Assembly: GCA_964443785.1 (NCBI GenBank)
Contig: CAYUER010000003.1
Span: 1-54,297, forward strand
Direction: 5' to 3'
Length of the DNA stretch: 54,297 nt
From: CALMZN01 sp964443785
GTDB lineage: Bacteria > Patescibacteriota > Patescibacteriia > UBA1558 > GWA2-36-10
Part shown: positions 34,325 through 42,580 of the stretch, one piece after another
How positions within the stretch are numbered: the stretch's first letter is position 1
Layout: each line of letters opens with the position of its first letter
Position numbers and translations under genes: made by a program
The notes under the pieces: model-generated
What the model saw: only the letters and a program-made list of their open reading frames with translations
Databases searched by the model: none
What the model was told of the DNA's origin: nothing

Positions 34325-35239
34325 TTAATTTAAAGCGGCACTGCCCGCAGCAATCTCAGCAATCTCAGCGGTAATACTAGCTTGACGAGCCTGATTGTAG
34401 GCCAAGGTCAATGACTCGATCATATCACCAGCAGCATCAGAGGCATTGCGCATGGCAAACATGCGAGCCGAATGCTCGCTAGCCTCACTCTCTAAAACTG
34501 CCTGATAAACTTGAATCTCTACCAAGCGAGGCAAAAAAGCATCCAAAATATTTTTCATGTCTGGTTCAAAAATAAAATCAGAAAAACTATCTACATTAAT
34601 ATCTTGCACATCTTCTTTTTTTTCGTGAACAATGTGTGCCAAACGCTCATCAATTTTTGGCACTATGGGCAAAAGTTGCATCACGTGGGGAATCTGTCTC
34701 AAAGAAGAGGCAAAATCAGTGTACGCTACAAAAACTTTATCGTATTTTTTTTCCAAAAAATTTTTAACCACCAGATGAGCAATCGGACTGACCTTGGCTG
34801 CACTAGAAGTGATGTCATCTTTGGGAAAATCAGCGACAATATTCAATTTTCTGCGTCGAGCTTCGATCTTACCTTTGGTACCCATAGTGATCAGCTCTGT
34901 ATCGACTGTTTCCGGATGATGAATATTGATAGACTGCACTACTTTATTGACCAGCTGAGCATTGAAGCTACCACACAAACCACGATTAGTACTGACCAAA
35001 ATAATTCCAACTTTTGTAATTTTTTCTGGTTCTTGAAAAAATGGATGATGCTCGGCGTTTAATTTTTTCACCAAATGCAAAACAGTGTTCCAAGCCAAGT
35101 CAGAGTAAGTCCTAGTAGCCAAAACCTTTGTCACAGCTTTACGCATCTTGGCCGCTGCCACCAACTCCATGGCTCTAGTAATCTTCTTGGTATTACGAAC
35201 TGAGCGTATTCTTCTTTTTATATCACGCGTAGCGGGCAT
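34325..35239 (-). CDS. atpG: ATP synthase F1 gamma subunit
   Basis: 304 residues. The rotor shaft of F1. N-terminal helix 'RDIKRRIRSVRNTKKITRAMELVAAAKMRKA' region is canonical, and the C-terminal helix has 'ARMFAMRNASDAAGDMIESL' and 'LAYNQARQASITAEIAEIAAG'. It starts 3 nt after the atpA stop. Confidence 0.97.
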   Translation of the reverse strand: MPATRDIKRRIRSVRNTKKITRAMELVAAAKMRKAVTKVLATRTYSDLAWNTVLHLVKKLNAEHHPFFQEPEKITKVGIILVSTNRGLCGSFNAQLVNKVVQSINIHHPETVDTELITMGTKGKIEARRRKLNIVADFPKDDITSSAAKVSPIAHLVVKNFLEKKYDKVFVAYTDFASSLRQIPHVMQLLPIVPKIDERLAHIVHEKKEDVQDINVDSFSDFIFEPDMKNILDAFLPRLVEIQVYQAVLESEASEHSARMFAMRNASDAAGDMIESLTLAYNQARQASITAEIAEIAAGSAALN

Positions 35240-35242
35240 AAA

Positions 35243-36757
35243 TTATTTCACTTCAACTTCCACCAATTGTTTAATAAGATTTTGCAGTTCTGTTTCTTTT
35301 TCCTCGGTCAAGACACCCTCTTTTTCAATGCTAGACAACAAATCCTTGTGGCTAGCATCTAGAGTGGCGTATAATTTCTTTTCTAATTCACTGATTTTTT
35401 CTACCGGCACAGTATCAAGATAACCATTGGTCACCGCATACAAAATAGCTACTTGCTTGGCTTGTGGTATTGGCTGATATTGACCTTGTTTCAAAATCTC
35501 AGTGACACGCATACCGCGATTGATCTGCTGCTTGGTAGCCTCATCAAGATCAGAACCAAATTGGGCAAAAGCTTCCAGCTCGCGAAACTGGGCTAAGTCT
35601 AGTTTTAATTTACCAGCCACTTTTTTCATGGCCTTGATCTGAGCAGCCGATCCAACGCGAGAGACAGAAAGACCAGAGTTCAAAGCTGGGCGCACACCTT
35701 TATAAAACAAATCTGTTTCCAAAAATATCTGTCCATCAGTGATAGAAATAACATTGGTCGGAATATAGGCAGAAATATCACCAGCTTGAGTTTCAATAAT
35801 CGGTAGAGCTGTCAATGATCCACCACCAAATTCTTGGGACATCTTGGCTGCTCTTTCTAATAAACGAGAATGCAAATAAAACACATCACCAGGATAAGCC
35901 TCGCGTCCTGGTGGACGTCGAAGCAAGAGAGAAATTTGTCTATAAGCAACTGCGTGTTTTGATAGATCATCATAAATCACTAAAACATCTTTGCCCTGAT
36001 CCATAAAATATTCACCCATAGCACAACCAGCATAAGGGGCGATATAAGCCAAAGAAGCTGATTGCGAGGCACCAGCCAAAACTACAGTAGTATACTCCAT
36101 GGCTCCAGCCTCTTCTAGCTTAGCAACAATTTTAGCAATTTTTGATTCTTTTTGGCTGATCGCCACATAAATACAGATAACATCTTTGCCTTTTTGATTG
36201 ATAATAGTATCAATAGCTAGAGCGGTTTTGCCTGTCTGTCTATCACCAATGATCAACTCTCTTTGACCTTTACCAATAGGAATGATGGAGTCAATGATTT
36301 TGATACCAGTTTGCAAAGGCTGAGTGACTGATTGACGAGTGATGACACCGGGAGCAATTTTTTCAATCGGATAAAAAGTTTTGGTCTTGATGACTCCCTT
36401 ACCATCAACTGGCTCACCCAATGGATTGACCACGCGACCAATCACTTGCTCACCTACTGGCACTTGCAATATCTTTTTTGTGGAGCTAACTTTATCACCT
36501 TCTTGTATTTTGCCATAATCACCCAAAATAATAGCGCCAATGACTTGCTCTTCTAAATTCAAAACGACGCCGGATATTTTTGATCCATCTTGAGTGGTAA
36601 TCTCTATCATTTCGGAAGCCATGACAGTCGATAAACCAGAAATTTTGGCAATACCATCACCGACCTCTAGCACTTCTCCATAAGTCTCTTCAACAAGCTC
36701 TGACTTCCAGGAAGCTAGCTTTTTCTCCAAACTTTTTACCAAATGATCATTAGACAT
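35243..36757 (-). CDS. atpA: ATP synthase F1 alpha subunit
   Basis: 504 residues, normal. The non-catalytic nucleotide-binding subunit. Seen: 'GEVLEVGDGIAKISGL', P-loop 'GDRQTGKTALAIDTIINQ', 'YDDLSKHAVAYRQISLLLRRPPGREAYPGD' region and the family signature 'PALNSGLSVSRVGSAAQ'. The C-terminus is Glu-rich. Confidence 0.98.
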   Translation of the reverse strand: MSNDHLVKSLEKKLASWKSELVEETYGEVLEVGDGIAKISGLSTVMASEMIEITTQDGSKISGVVLNLEEQVIGAIILGDYGKIQEGDKVSSTKKILQVPVGEQVIGRVVNPLGEPVDGKGVIKTKTFYPIEKIAPGVITRQSVTQPLQTGIKIIDSIIPIGKGQRELIIGDRQTGKTALAIDTIINQKGKDVICIYVAISQKESKIAKIVAKLEEAGAMEYTTVVLAGASQSASLAYIAPYAGCAMGEYFMDQGKDVLVIYDDLSKHAVAYRQISLLLRRPPGREAYPGDVFYLHSRLLERAAKMSQEFGGGSLTALPIIETQAGDISAYIPTNVISITDGQIFLETDLFYKGVRPALNSGLSVSRVGSAAQIKAMKKVAGKLKLDLAQFRELEAFAQFGSDLDEATKQQINRGMRVTEILKQGQYQPIPQAKQVAILYAVTNGYLDTVPVEKISELEKKLYATLDASHKDLLSSIEKEGVLTEEKETELQNLIKQLVEVEVK

Positions 36758-36788
36758 ATTATTATAATATTTACCCTATTAAATAAAT

Positions 36789-37196
36789 TTAATTTTTAAG
36801 TAGATGCTCTTTGAGTTTCTCCAATTGTTTTTTGACACTCAAATCAATTATTTTATCAGCATATTTTATCTTCGCGCCGCCTAGCAAATCTTGAGCATCT
36901 TTGTGCTCCAAAATAGCTTCTTTGCCAGTTTTTTTGCGTATCAAAGATTTGATAGCTGCTTGTTCACTAGTAGTCAAAGCATACTTTGACAAAACCTCGA
37001 CAGCAATTTGATTTTTATGATCGTAGGTTATTTTCTTGGTCTCATCAATCACAGCTGACAGCAAGCTAAGCTGGCCCCTTTCAGTCAAAAAATCAAAAAT
37101 GGTCGATGCTATCTTATCTACTTCTTTTTCACTGCGACCATCACTGAGGTCCCAATAAAGTTTTGATATATATTTTGCTCTTTGCCTATTATTCAT
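36789..37196 (-). CDS. atpH: ATP synthase F1 delta subunit
   Basis: 135 residues, shorter than the typical ~180, as in other CPR operons. OSCP-like: helical start 'QRAKYISKLYWDLSDGRSEKEVDKIA', then 'LTTSEQAAIKSLIRKKTGKEAILEHKD' and the end 'LLGGAKIKYADKIIDLSVKKQLEKLKEHL'. It links F1 to the b stator stalk. The call rests on its place between atpF and atpA and on the C-terminal pattern. Confidence 0.9.
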   Translation of the reverse strand: MNNRQRAKYISKLYWDLSDGRSEKEVDKIASTIFDFLTERGQLSLLSAVIDETKKITYDHKNQIAVEVLSKYALTTSEQAAIKSLIRKKTGKEAILEHKDAQDLLGGAKIKYADKIIDLSVKKQLEKLKEHLLKN

Positions 37197-37198
37197 GA

Positions 37199-37690
37199 TT
37201 ATATTTTTTTCAACATTGAATCAATATATTTTTTATCAACTTCTTTATTCATTTTATTTTCCAATACCAACTTGACTGTCTCGACAATAGTATCAGCTAG
37301 CTCTGCCTTGGCCTCCAAAAGCATCTCCTCTTGCTGATTGGCAATTTGGACTTTGGCTTTGGTGATCAAATTTTTTACTTCTTGCTTAGTCTTTTCTAGT
37401 GTAACCTGTTTTTCTTGCTCGGCTTCTTTTTTGGCTTGCATGATAATCTCAGTAGCCTTGGCTTGGGTTTCCTGCAAACTCTTTCTAATCTCGCGATCTG
37501 ATTCTGCCAATTTTTGCGCAGATTTTTCTGCATCCTTCAAGCCCTGCTCTATCTCTTGATTTCTTTTTTCCATATTGAGCATCAGGGGCTTGATAGCGAA
37601 ACGCCACAAAACAAAAGCAACGATTGTAAAATTTACAATTTGTGCCAACATTAATTTCCAATCAACTCCAAATAATTGCAATATTTCCAT
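37199..37690 (-). CDS. atpF: ATP synthase Fo b subunit
   Basis: 163 residues. One N-terminal membrane helix (~10-30, 'LMLAQIVNFTIVAFVLWRF') followed by a long charged coiled coil (~35-150) rich in Ala, Glu, Lys and Gln. It forms the peripheral stalk. It starts 2 nt before the atpH boundary region and about 100 nt after atpE; that gap holds a large hairpin (37708-37784). Confidence 0.95.
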   Translation of the reverse strand: MEILQLFGVDWKLMLAQIVNFTIVAFVLWRFAIKPLMLNMEKRNQEIEQGLKDAEKSAQKLAESDREIRKSLQETQAKATEIIMQAKKEAEQEKQVTLEKTKQEVKNLITKAKVQIANQQEEMLLEAKAELADTIVETVKLVLENKMNKEVDKKYIDSMLKKI

Positions 37691-37707
37691 AAAATAAATT
37701 ACTTAGT

Positions 37708-37784
37708 ACTGTTCTCAAAATAAATCTAGAGTGCGGCTCGCCCCGTAATGCGGGGCGAGCCGCTCCCAAAAAATTGAGAACAGT
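37708..37784 (-). promoter_or_regulatory. Nested hairpin between atpE and atpF
   Basis: Inner stem GCGGCTCGCCCCG with CGGGGCGAGCCGC (37733-37745 and 37751-37763), perfect 13 bp with a 5-nt loop. Outer arms ACTGTTCTCAA (37708-37718) and TTGAGAACAGT (37774-37784) are perfect inverted copies. It begins 9 nt after the atpE stop. It could be a partial terminator or an mRNA-stabilising structure that favours c-subunit output. Confidence 0.7.
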
Positions 37785-37793
37785 CAAAAAAAT

Positions 37794-38006
37794 CTATTTG
37801 ATGCTGAAAGCAATGATCAAAGCATAAATAGCGATAGCTTCGGCAAAAGCTGAAACCAAAAGCATCGGTACCAATATTTTACCAGCCGCTTCTGGATTAC
37901 GTCCGATTGATTCCATAGCTTTAGAGCCAATTTTACCGATAGCCAAAGCTGGAGCAAAACCTCCGATAGCAATAGCCAAGGCTTTAGCGATTAATGTCAA
38001 ATCCAT
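37794..38006 (-). CDS. atpE: ATP synthase Fo c subunit
   Basis: 70 residues, two helices with the polar loop 'SIGRNPEAAG'. The ion-carrying carboxylate is E56 in 'SAFAEAIAIYALI'. Helix 1 has A18-P-A20-L-A22-I-G24 where most c subunits have GxGxGxG, an alanine-rich variant. No Gln in helix 1 and no Ser/Thr beside E56 are visible, so H+ rather than Na+ coupling is inferred. AAAGGA lies 8 nt before the ATG, the clearest Shine-Dalgarno in the operon, fitting a subunit needed in many copies. Confidence 0.97.
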   Translation of the reverse strand: MDLTLIAKALAIAIGGFAPALAIGKIGSKAMESIGRNPEAAGKILVPMLLVSAFAEAIAIYALIIAFSIK

Positions 38007-38135
38007 ACTCGTGTTCCTTTCTTTAATTTCAGTCGACTATATTATTAAATTATTTAAAGTCGCTTACTTTTAATTAATTTATGAATTTATTTCAGACCCC
38101 CAAAAAATGAGAATCTAAATCAAAAACACAAACTA

Positions 38136-39032
38136 TCAATGCTCAGCTGAGTGATCGGCGGAAGCAATGGTAAAATATACGACTGTCAAAACAGAAAAAA
38201 TCAAAGCCTGAATGACGCCGACTAAAATTTCTAAAAACATAAAAGGTAATGGCACACCCCACGCTACCATCGCAGCAATAGAGGCCAACAGCACTTCACC
38301 GGCAAAGACATTGCCAAACAAACGGAAAGACAAGGAAGCCACTTTGGCTACTTCACTAATAATCTCAATCAAGCCTACAAAAAAATTAATTGGGTTCACC
38401 AATACAATGGTCGGTTCATGTTTTATTTTTTTTGGTATTTCCAACAAAGCCTTGATGTTTATAAATTTATTAAAATAATTCCAGCCACCGACTGCCATTA
38501 CTCCAAAAATATTAGCCGCCACTACAGCTAAAAGGCCTAAGGCCAAAGTAGTATTGAGATCGGCTGTAGCACCACGCAAAAGGGCGACATGATTGAAAGT
38601 GATGGAGCCTACACCAGGTAAAAGTCCTAGCCAATTATTGACTAAAACAAAAAGGAAAATCGCAAAAGCTACTGGAAAAACTTTTTTAGTCTTGACGCGA
38701 TCATTGGTGACCATATCAATCATGTTCATAGCACCATTGACTACCACCTCCATAAAACTCTGTAATTTACCAGGAATTTTGGAATTCTTGGCTCTGATAA
38801 CCAAAGATAGGATGACGATCAAAATCAAAGCCAACCATGAACTGACCAGAGAATTAGTCACGGTAAAATTTCCGATATTAAAAAGCGGCTCAGCAAAAAG
38901 TGTGTGCTCATGCTCGGAACTTTCGGCGTGTCCTTGCTCAAGCTCTTGGTGATTTGCTAAACCGTTTTCAGCCTCAGCTGAAACAAGCTCCGTTTCATTA
39001 GTATTTTCAATATGATTATTTATTTGACTCAT
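38136..39032 (-). CDS. atpB: ATP synthase Fo a subunit
   Basis: 298 residues from the ATG at 39032; the frame extends 8 codons to a GTG, which is less likely. Several membrane helices. The essential Arg is in 'SLSFRLFGNVFAGEVLLA'. 'NWLGLLPGVGSI' and the end 'ALIFSVLTVVYFTIA' are typical. The N-terminus carries an acidic, His-containing tail (~residues 10-43) before 'TLFAEPLFNIGNFTVTNS'. The start overlaps the 3' end of the AtpZ gene by 17 nt, so the two are translationally linked. Confidence 0.96.
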   Translation of the reverse strand: MSQINNHIENTNETELVSAEAENGLANHQELEQGHAESSEHEHTLFAEPLFNIGNFTVTNSLVSSWLALILIVILSLVIRAKNSKIPGKLQSFMEVVVNGAMNMIDMVTNDRVKTKKVFPVAFAIFLFVLVNNWLGLLPGVGSITFNHVALLRGATADLNTTLALGLLAVVAANIFGVMAVGGWNYFNKFINIKALLEIPKKIKHEPTIVLVNPINFFVGLIEIISEVAKVASLSFRLFGNVFAGEVLLASIAAMVAWGVPLPFMFLEILVGVIQALIFSVLTVVYFTIASADHSAEH

Positions 39033-39306
39033 GATCTTTTTTATCTTCTTTTCCACTATCTAGCATGGCCATATATTTTATACCTATCCGTGCCAATCCC
39101 ACACAAGAAATCACAAAGGCTAAAGCAGTCAGAATAAAAAAATATAAGTTACCACTATCTTGCCTAGCGTCTAAATAACGACCAAGATATAGAGCTGCTA
39201 TGACCGGTATGGCAATCCAGCCTGTACTTTCGGCAAAGACTTTGAGGCTAAAAGACATCCAGTAGTTTTTATCCTGATCCGACCAAGATTTCTTTTTATT
39301 TTCCAT
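39016..39306 (-). CDS. atpZ: AtpZ/AtpI-like Fo assembly protein
   Basis: 96 residues from the ATG at 39306 (a GTG lies one codon earlier). Two membrane helices (~25-47 and 55-78) with 'GWIAIPVIAALYLGRYLD' and a charged C-terminus, the layout of AtpZ/AtpI proteins that precede atpB and aid c-ring assembly or Mg2+ supply. First gene of the ATP synthase operon. Confidence 0.85.
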   Translation of the reverse strand: MENKKKSWSDQDKNYWMSFSLKVFAESTGWIAIPVIAALYLGRYLDARQDSGNLYFFILTALAFVISCVGLARIGIKYMAMLDSGKEDKKDHESNK

Positions 39307-39370
39307 CACTTTTATAAATTATCAACTAAAGGCGAATGAAGCGCCTTTTTGAGAGAAAAAGTGCGGCTAT

Positions 39371-39399
39371 ATTTTAACTTATTTTTCATCTCTTGGCAA
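39371..39399 (-). promoter_or_regulatory. Promoter of the ATP synthase operon
   Basis: Minus-strand TTGCCA (39394-39399), 17-nt spacer, TAAAAT (39371-39376). The ~64-nt leader contains a 7-bp hairpin (AAAGGCG with CGCCTTT, 39328-39348). Confidence 0.75.
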
Positions 39400-39422
39400 G
39401 AGTGATATTTTTTATCATCATA

Positions 39423-39452
39423 TTGTCCAAAACCTACATTTTGTCCTATAAT
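39423..39452 (+). promoter_or_regulatory. Promoter of the SpoU methyltransferase gene (leaderless)
   Basis: TTGTCC (39423-39428), 18-nt spacer, perfect TATAAT (39447-39452). Exactly 7 nt separate it from the ATG at 39460, so the mRNA should begin at or next to the start codon. It is divergent from the ATP operon promoter. Confidence 0.75.
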
Positions 39453-39459
39453 ACTCTAT

Positions 39460-40191
39460 ATGCTAAGCCATAAAGAGCTAGATTTGCTTAAAAGTTTGCA
39501 AACCAAAAAAGGCCGCGACCAAGAGGCTTGTTTTTTGCTAGATAACCCCAAAGTAATTGGAGAAAATATCAAATCCCCTTATTTTCAAAAATTATATGTT
39601 ACTGAGGAAATAGGCCTCAAATACCAAAAATATTGGGCACATACTGACTACACTATCATCAATGGCTCGGAGCTCAAAAAAATATCACCCAGCTCCACCC
39701 CGCAAGGTGCCGTAGCTGTCTTTAAAATTTTACCAAGTATAAAATTTGACCATCAATCAAAAACAGTATTATTACTCGACGGTATCCAAGATCCTGGCAA
39801 TGTCGGCACTATTTTGCGGACAGCTGATTGGTTTGGTATCAAAAATATTTTCTTGAGTACAGAGTGTGCTGATATTTACAATCCCAAGACTATCGCGAGT
39901 AGCATGGGCTCAATCTTTCATATCAATTTTTATCAAAATCAAAATTTGAGCGAAGTGGTCAAAAATTTACAAAAGAATAAATATAAAATTATCGCTAGTA
40001 CTAGTCATGGTGACAACAATGTCTTGACTGCAGATAAACAGGCTATCATTATTGGTAGTGAGGCTCATGGCGTCTCTCAACAATTATCAGAGCTAGCCGA
40101 CGCTCACTACCAAATACCAAAATACGGGCAAGCTGAATCACTCAACGCTGCTATTGCTGCTGCTATCATCATGTATCAAATAAAAAAATAA
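39460..40191 (+). CDS. TrmH/SpoU-family RNA 2'-O-methyltransferase
   Basis: 243 residues. N-terminal substrate-binding domain (~1-95, 'LLDNPKVIGENIKSPYFQKL') and a SPOUT domain with 'VLLLDGIQDPGNVGTILRTADW' region (motif 1), 'FLSTECADIYNPKTIASSMGSIF' region (motif 2) and 'IIIGSEAHGVSQQL' plus 'IPKYGQAESLNAAIAAAII' (motif 3 knot). It methylates a ribose of tRNA or rRNA using SAM; whether it is RlmB-like or TrmH-like cannot be told. No Shine-Dalgarno. Confidence 0.93.
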   Translation: MLSHKELDLLKSLQTKKGRDQEACFLLDNPKVIGENIKSPYFQKLYVTEEIGLKYQKYWAHTDYTIINGSELKKISPSSTPQGAVAVFKILPSIKFDHQSKTVLLLDGIQDPGNVGTILRTADWFGIKNIFLSTECADIYNPKTIASSMGSIFHINFYQNQNLSEVVKNLQKNKYKIIASTSHGDNNVLTADKQAIIIGSEAHGVSQQLSELADAHYQIPKYGQAESLNAAIAAAIIMYQIKK

Positions 40192-40201
40192 AGGTAAAAA
40201 T

Positions 40202-40813
40202 ATGTCATCAGAAAAATTCAAAGACAGCAATACAACTGAAAAAGATCAGCTACTCGATCAACTATTGGCTTTGGACAAAAATAACCCTGCTTATGAACAG
40301 GAAAAAGATATTATAGAAAAAGAGCTCAACAAAATATCTCAAAATCCAGAAGAAACTATCAAGGCTCTCAATCGACGCGCCGAAATAAAACTATCCCCCG
40401 TTGATAAATATCAAGCCGCCGAAAAATACCAAGAACTCGAGGACGCCAAAGCTGTCGATCAACTCTTGGGTGAAATAAGTAGCATTGCGCCTACAAATTT
40501 TGCTGAGCAAAAACCAAACTACGCCGAGCAGGCGGCTCTATACTTTCGCCCCCTGAGCAACACTGCCCAAGCAGTCAAAAAGGCCATCCGTGCTTTTAAT
40601 TGGCGATCGTTCCGACAAATCCCTAAGGTCGAAAAAGAAAATTTATGCGCTCAAATAGACAGAATAGTGATGGAGGCCAAAGTCGAAGCTGCCAAACAAT
40701 ACCAAGAAGCCCAAGCCGATACTATCACTATCAATCGCGTCATCAACGAGGCTAGATACCAGATCCAAAAAATAGCCGATGATCGGCACATCAAAATACC
40801 TGAAGAATATTAA
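40202..40813 (+). CDS. Unknown helical protein
   Basis: 203 residues, no recognised family. It is strongly helical and charged, with a Glu/Lys/Gln-rich first half ('KDQLLDQLLALDKNNPAYEQE'-like) that looks like a coiled coil, and a more compact second half from 'AEQAALYFRPLSNTAQAVKKA' to 'IQKIADDRHIKIPEEY'. No signal peptide or membrane helix. It starts 10 nt after the methyltransferase gene and ends at a strong terminator, so the two form one unit. Confidence 0.75.
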   Translation: MSSEKFKDSNTTEKDQLLDQLLALDKNNPAYEQEKDIIEKELNKISQNPEETIKALNRRAEIKLSPVDKYQAAEKYQELEDAKAVDQLLGEISSIAPTNFAEQKPNYAEQAALYFRPLSNTAQAVKKAIRAFNWRSFRQIPKVEKENLCAQIDRIVMEAKVEAAKQYQEAQADTITINRVINEARYQIQKIADDRHIKIPEEY

Positions 40814-40818
40814 AAACT

Positions 40819-40856
40819 AAATCAGCCCAGCCCCTCGCGAGGGGCTGGGCTGATTT
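40819..40856. terminator. Bidirectional palindromic terminator
   Basis: A perfect 38-nt palindrome whose GC core is CCCAGCCCCTCGCGAGGGGC, flanked by AAAT and ATTT, with TTTTTAT on the plus strand. It serves the plus-strand pair above and the convergent rmuC operon. The same core forms the terminator at 52665. Confidence 0.9.
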
Positions 40857-40863
40857 TTATAAT

Positions 40864-41898
40864 TTATTCTAATCTTGGTCTAGCCACTTCCTCTATTTCT
40901 AGATCTCCGCCCTGACCAGCAACTTTTAAAATATCTTTATCTATTTTTTTGAATTCCCGACTAGAAATATCATAAGTATTAGCAACAGTACTCAGCTGGG
41001 TGCCTAGTTTTTTATGATACTCAGCATAAGCAGCCATATGCTTTTGCAATTTTTCTACATTGGCCCTAATTTCTTTGGCTGACTCCTCTATTTGCAAAGC
41101 CTTCAAGCCCTGCAAAACTGTCTGCAAATAGGCAGCAAAAGTAGTCGGTGACACTATGATCACTTTTTTTTCATTAAAAGCATAGTCAATCAAATTACGA
41201 GTATTGACCTTGACGGCTCCCACTTCATTGATCAACAGATCATAGTAGATACCCTCAGCTGGAATATACATAAAAGCAAATTCCAAAGTTTTTTCTTGGG
41301 GTCTGATATACTTAGCAGTTTCATCAATACGCTTTTTCAGATCATTTTTAAAATCTTTTTCTAGATTTTCTTTTTTTTCTTTATCAGTTTCATTGATGAT
41401 ACGACGATAATTTTCTAGAGAAAACTTGGCATCAACTGGTAACAATTTATCTTTTATTTTGACCACAGCATCTACTGCCTCGTTGTTTTTGAAGCGATAC
41501 TGCATCTGGTAGCTCTGCGGTGGCAAAATATTACCCAAAATTAATTCCAGACTAGCTTCACCGAGAGAACCTCGATTTTTGGAGTTGGTCAAAACTTTTT
41601 CTAAATTTTGCAATTGGTCAGTAAAGCCCACCACCTGCTTGTTGGTCTCCTCCAATTTCAAAAGCTTCTCTGTCATATCCTTGGAGATGCGAGAAGTCTC
41701 GATGAACTGATCCTGTAGCATCTTGGCTGACTGATGAGTGGTCGAATCTATTTTTTCATGCAGCTGTTTGGTCAAATCAGAAATCTGCGATTGCAAAAGC
41801 AAGAGTGATTTATCGTCACTAGGCTTTTTGTTTTGTAGTAGTAAATAAATAACTACTACTAGTCCGATGATTAATATGATGAGTAAAGTTGTTTGCAT
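40864..41898 (-). CDS. rmuC: DNA recombination protein RmuC
   Basis: 344 residues. One N-terminal membrane helix (~3-20), a coiled coil (~35-110), then the RmuC domain: 'NRGSLGEASLELILGNILPP', 'DAVVKIKDKLLPVDAKFSLENY' region, 'FAFMYIPAEGIYYDLL' and 'VIIVSPTTFAAYLQTVLQGLK'. RmuC limits inversions at short inverted repeats and has a nuclease-like fold. Last gene of the long glyS-started run; the stop lies 8 nt before the palindromic terminator. Confidence 0.93.
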   Translation of the reverse strand: MQTTLLIILIIGLVVVIYLLLQNKKPSDDKSLLLLQSQISDLTKQLHEKIDSTTHQSAKMLQDQFIETSRISKDMTEKLLKLEETNKQVVGFTDQLQNLEKVLTNSKNRGSLGEASLELILGNILPPQSYQMQYRFKNNEAVDAVVKIKDKLLPVDAKFSLENYRRIINETDKEKKENLEKDFKNDLKKRIDETAKYIRPQEKTLEFAFMYIPAEGIYYDLLINEVGAVKVNTRNLIDYAFNEKKVIIVSPTTFAAYLQTVLQGLKALQIEESAKEIRANVEKLQKHMAAYAEYHKKLGTQLSTVANTYDISSREFKKIDKDILKVAGQGGDLEIEEVARPRLE

Positions 41899-42579
41899 TT
41901 ATTTTTTAATAATATGATTATTTAAATTAACTAAACCGTTATAAATATTATAATAATAAATTAAATATAACGGCATTACCAGAAAAAAAGCAATGATAGT
42001 AAAAAAATTTAAAATTGTTAATATTAAAAATAAAATTGGAATTGGTAATAACAGTCTCTTTATTACACCTTTTTGAGATTTACTAACTAATTCTTTACTT
42101 CTATCCCAAGCTGCTCTACCATATAAATTTTCTGCGAGCACAACCCAAAACACAAAAACATAATCTGGCCATAAAAAAATACCAGAAGAGAAGTTAGTTC
42201 CTAAAATTTTTAAAAATTTATCATGAGACATTTTAAAAGTAGACCATAATTTTATGTTTTTATCATTCTTCACAACAACTACGGCCATACCAATAAATCC
42301 CAAAAGTAAACAATAAAGACTAAAAAAGCCCGCTGGCAAACTAAGTAAAATATTAATAGCACCGCTTAAATCATATGTTATAGGAATAAATAGATCAACT
42401 AAAGAAGCTATTATGCCTACTACCGCAAAAGATAAAAGACCAGATAATCCCAAAAAAAACATACCTAGAAGCTGCCAAAATAATTTTTTATAAACCTGAA
42501 AAGATTTAATAAATAATTCCGAAACAGACATTAATCCAACTTGATTACCTTCCAGGCTTTTAATATGATTCATGGTCAT
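41899..42579 (-). CDS. Polytopic membrane protein, paralogue of the next gene
   Basis: 226 residues with about five hydrophobic segments. It starts with a cytoplasmic 'MSVSELFIKSFQVYKKLFWQLLGM' that closely matches 'ISVSELFSRSFALSKNIFWKVIGM' in the neighbour at 42581, and both have a 'RSKELV' basic turn before the last helices. This plan recalls membrane proteins annotated as DUF975 or glycerophosphodiesterase-type membrane domains. Function unknown. Base composition is more AT-rich than the surrounding genes. Confidence 0.7.
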   Translation of the reverse strand: MTMNHIKSLEGNQVGLMSVSELFIKSFQVYKKLFWQLLGMFFLGLSGLLSFAVVGIIASLVDLFIPITYDLSGAINILLSLPAGFFSLYCLLLGFIGMAVVVVKNDKNIKLWSTFKMSHDKFLKILGTNFSSGIFLWPDYVFVFWVVLAENLYGRAAWDRSKELVSKSQKGVIKRLLLPIPILFLILTILNFFTIIAFFLVMPLYLIYYYNIYNGLVNLNNHIIKK

Positions 42580-42580
42580 A

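Noticed and set aside
39328..39348. Hairpin AAAGGCG/CGCCTTT as a true terminator
   Set aside because: It has a T-run only on the plus strand, where no gene ends; on the minus strand it is a leader hairpin of the ATP operon.
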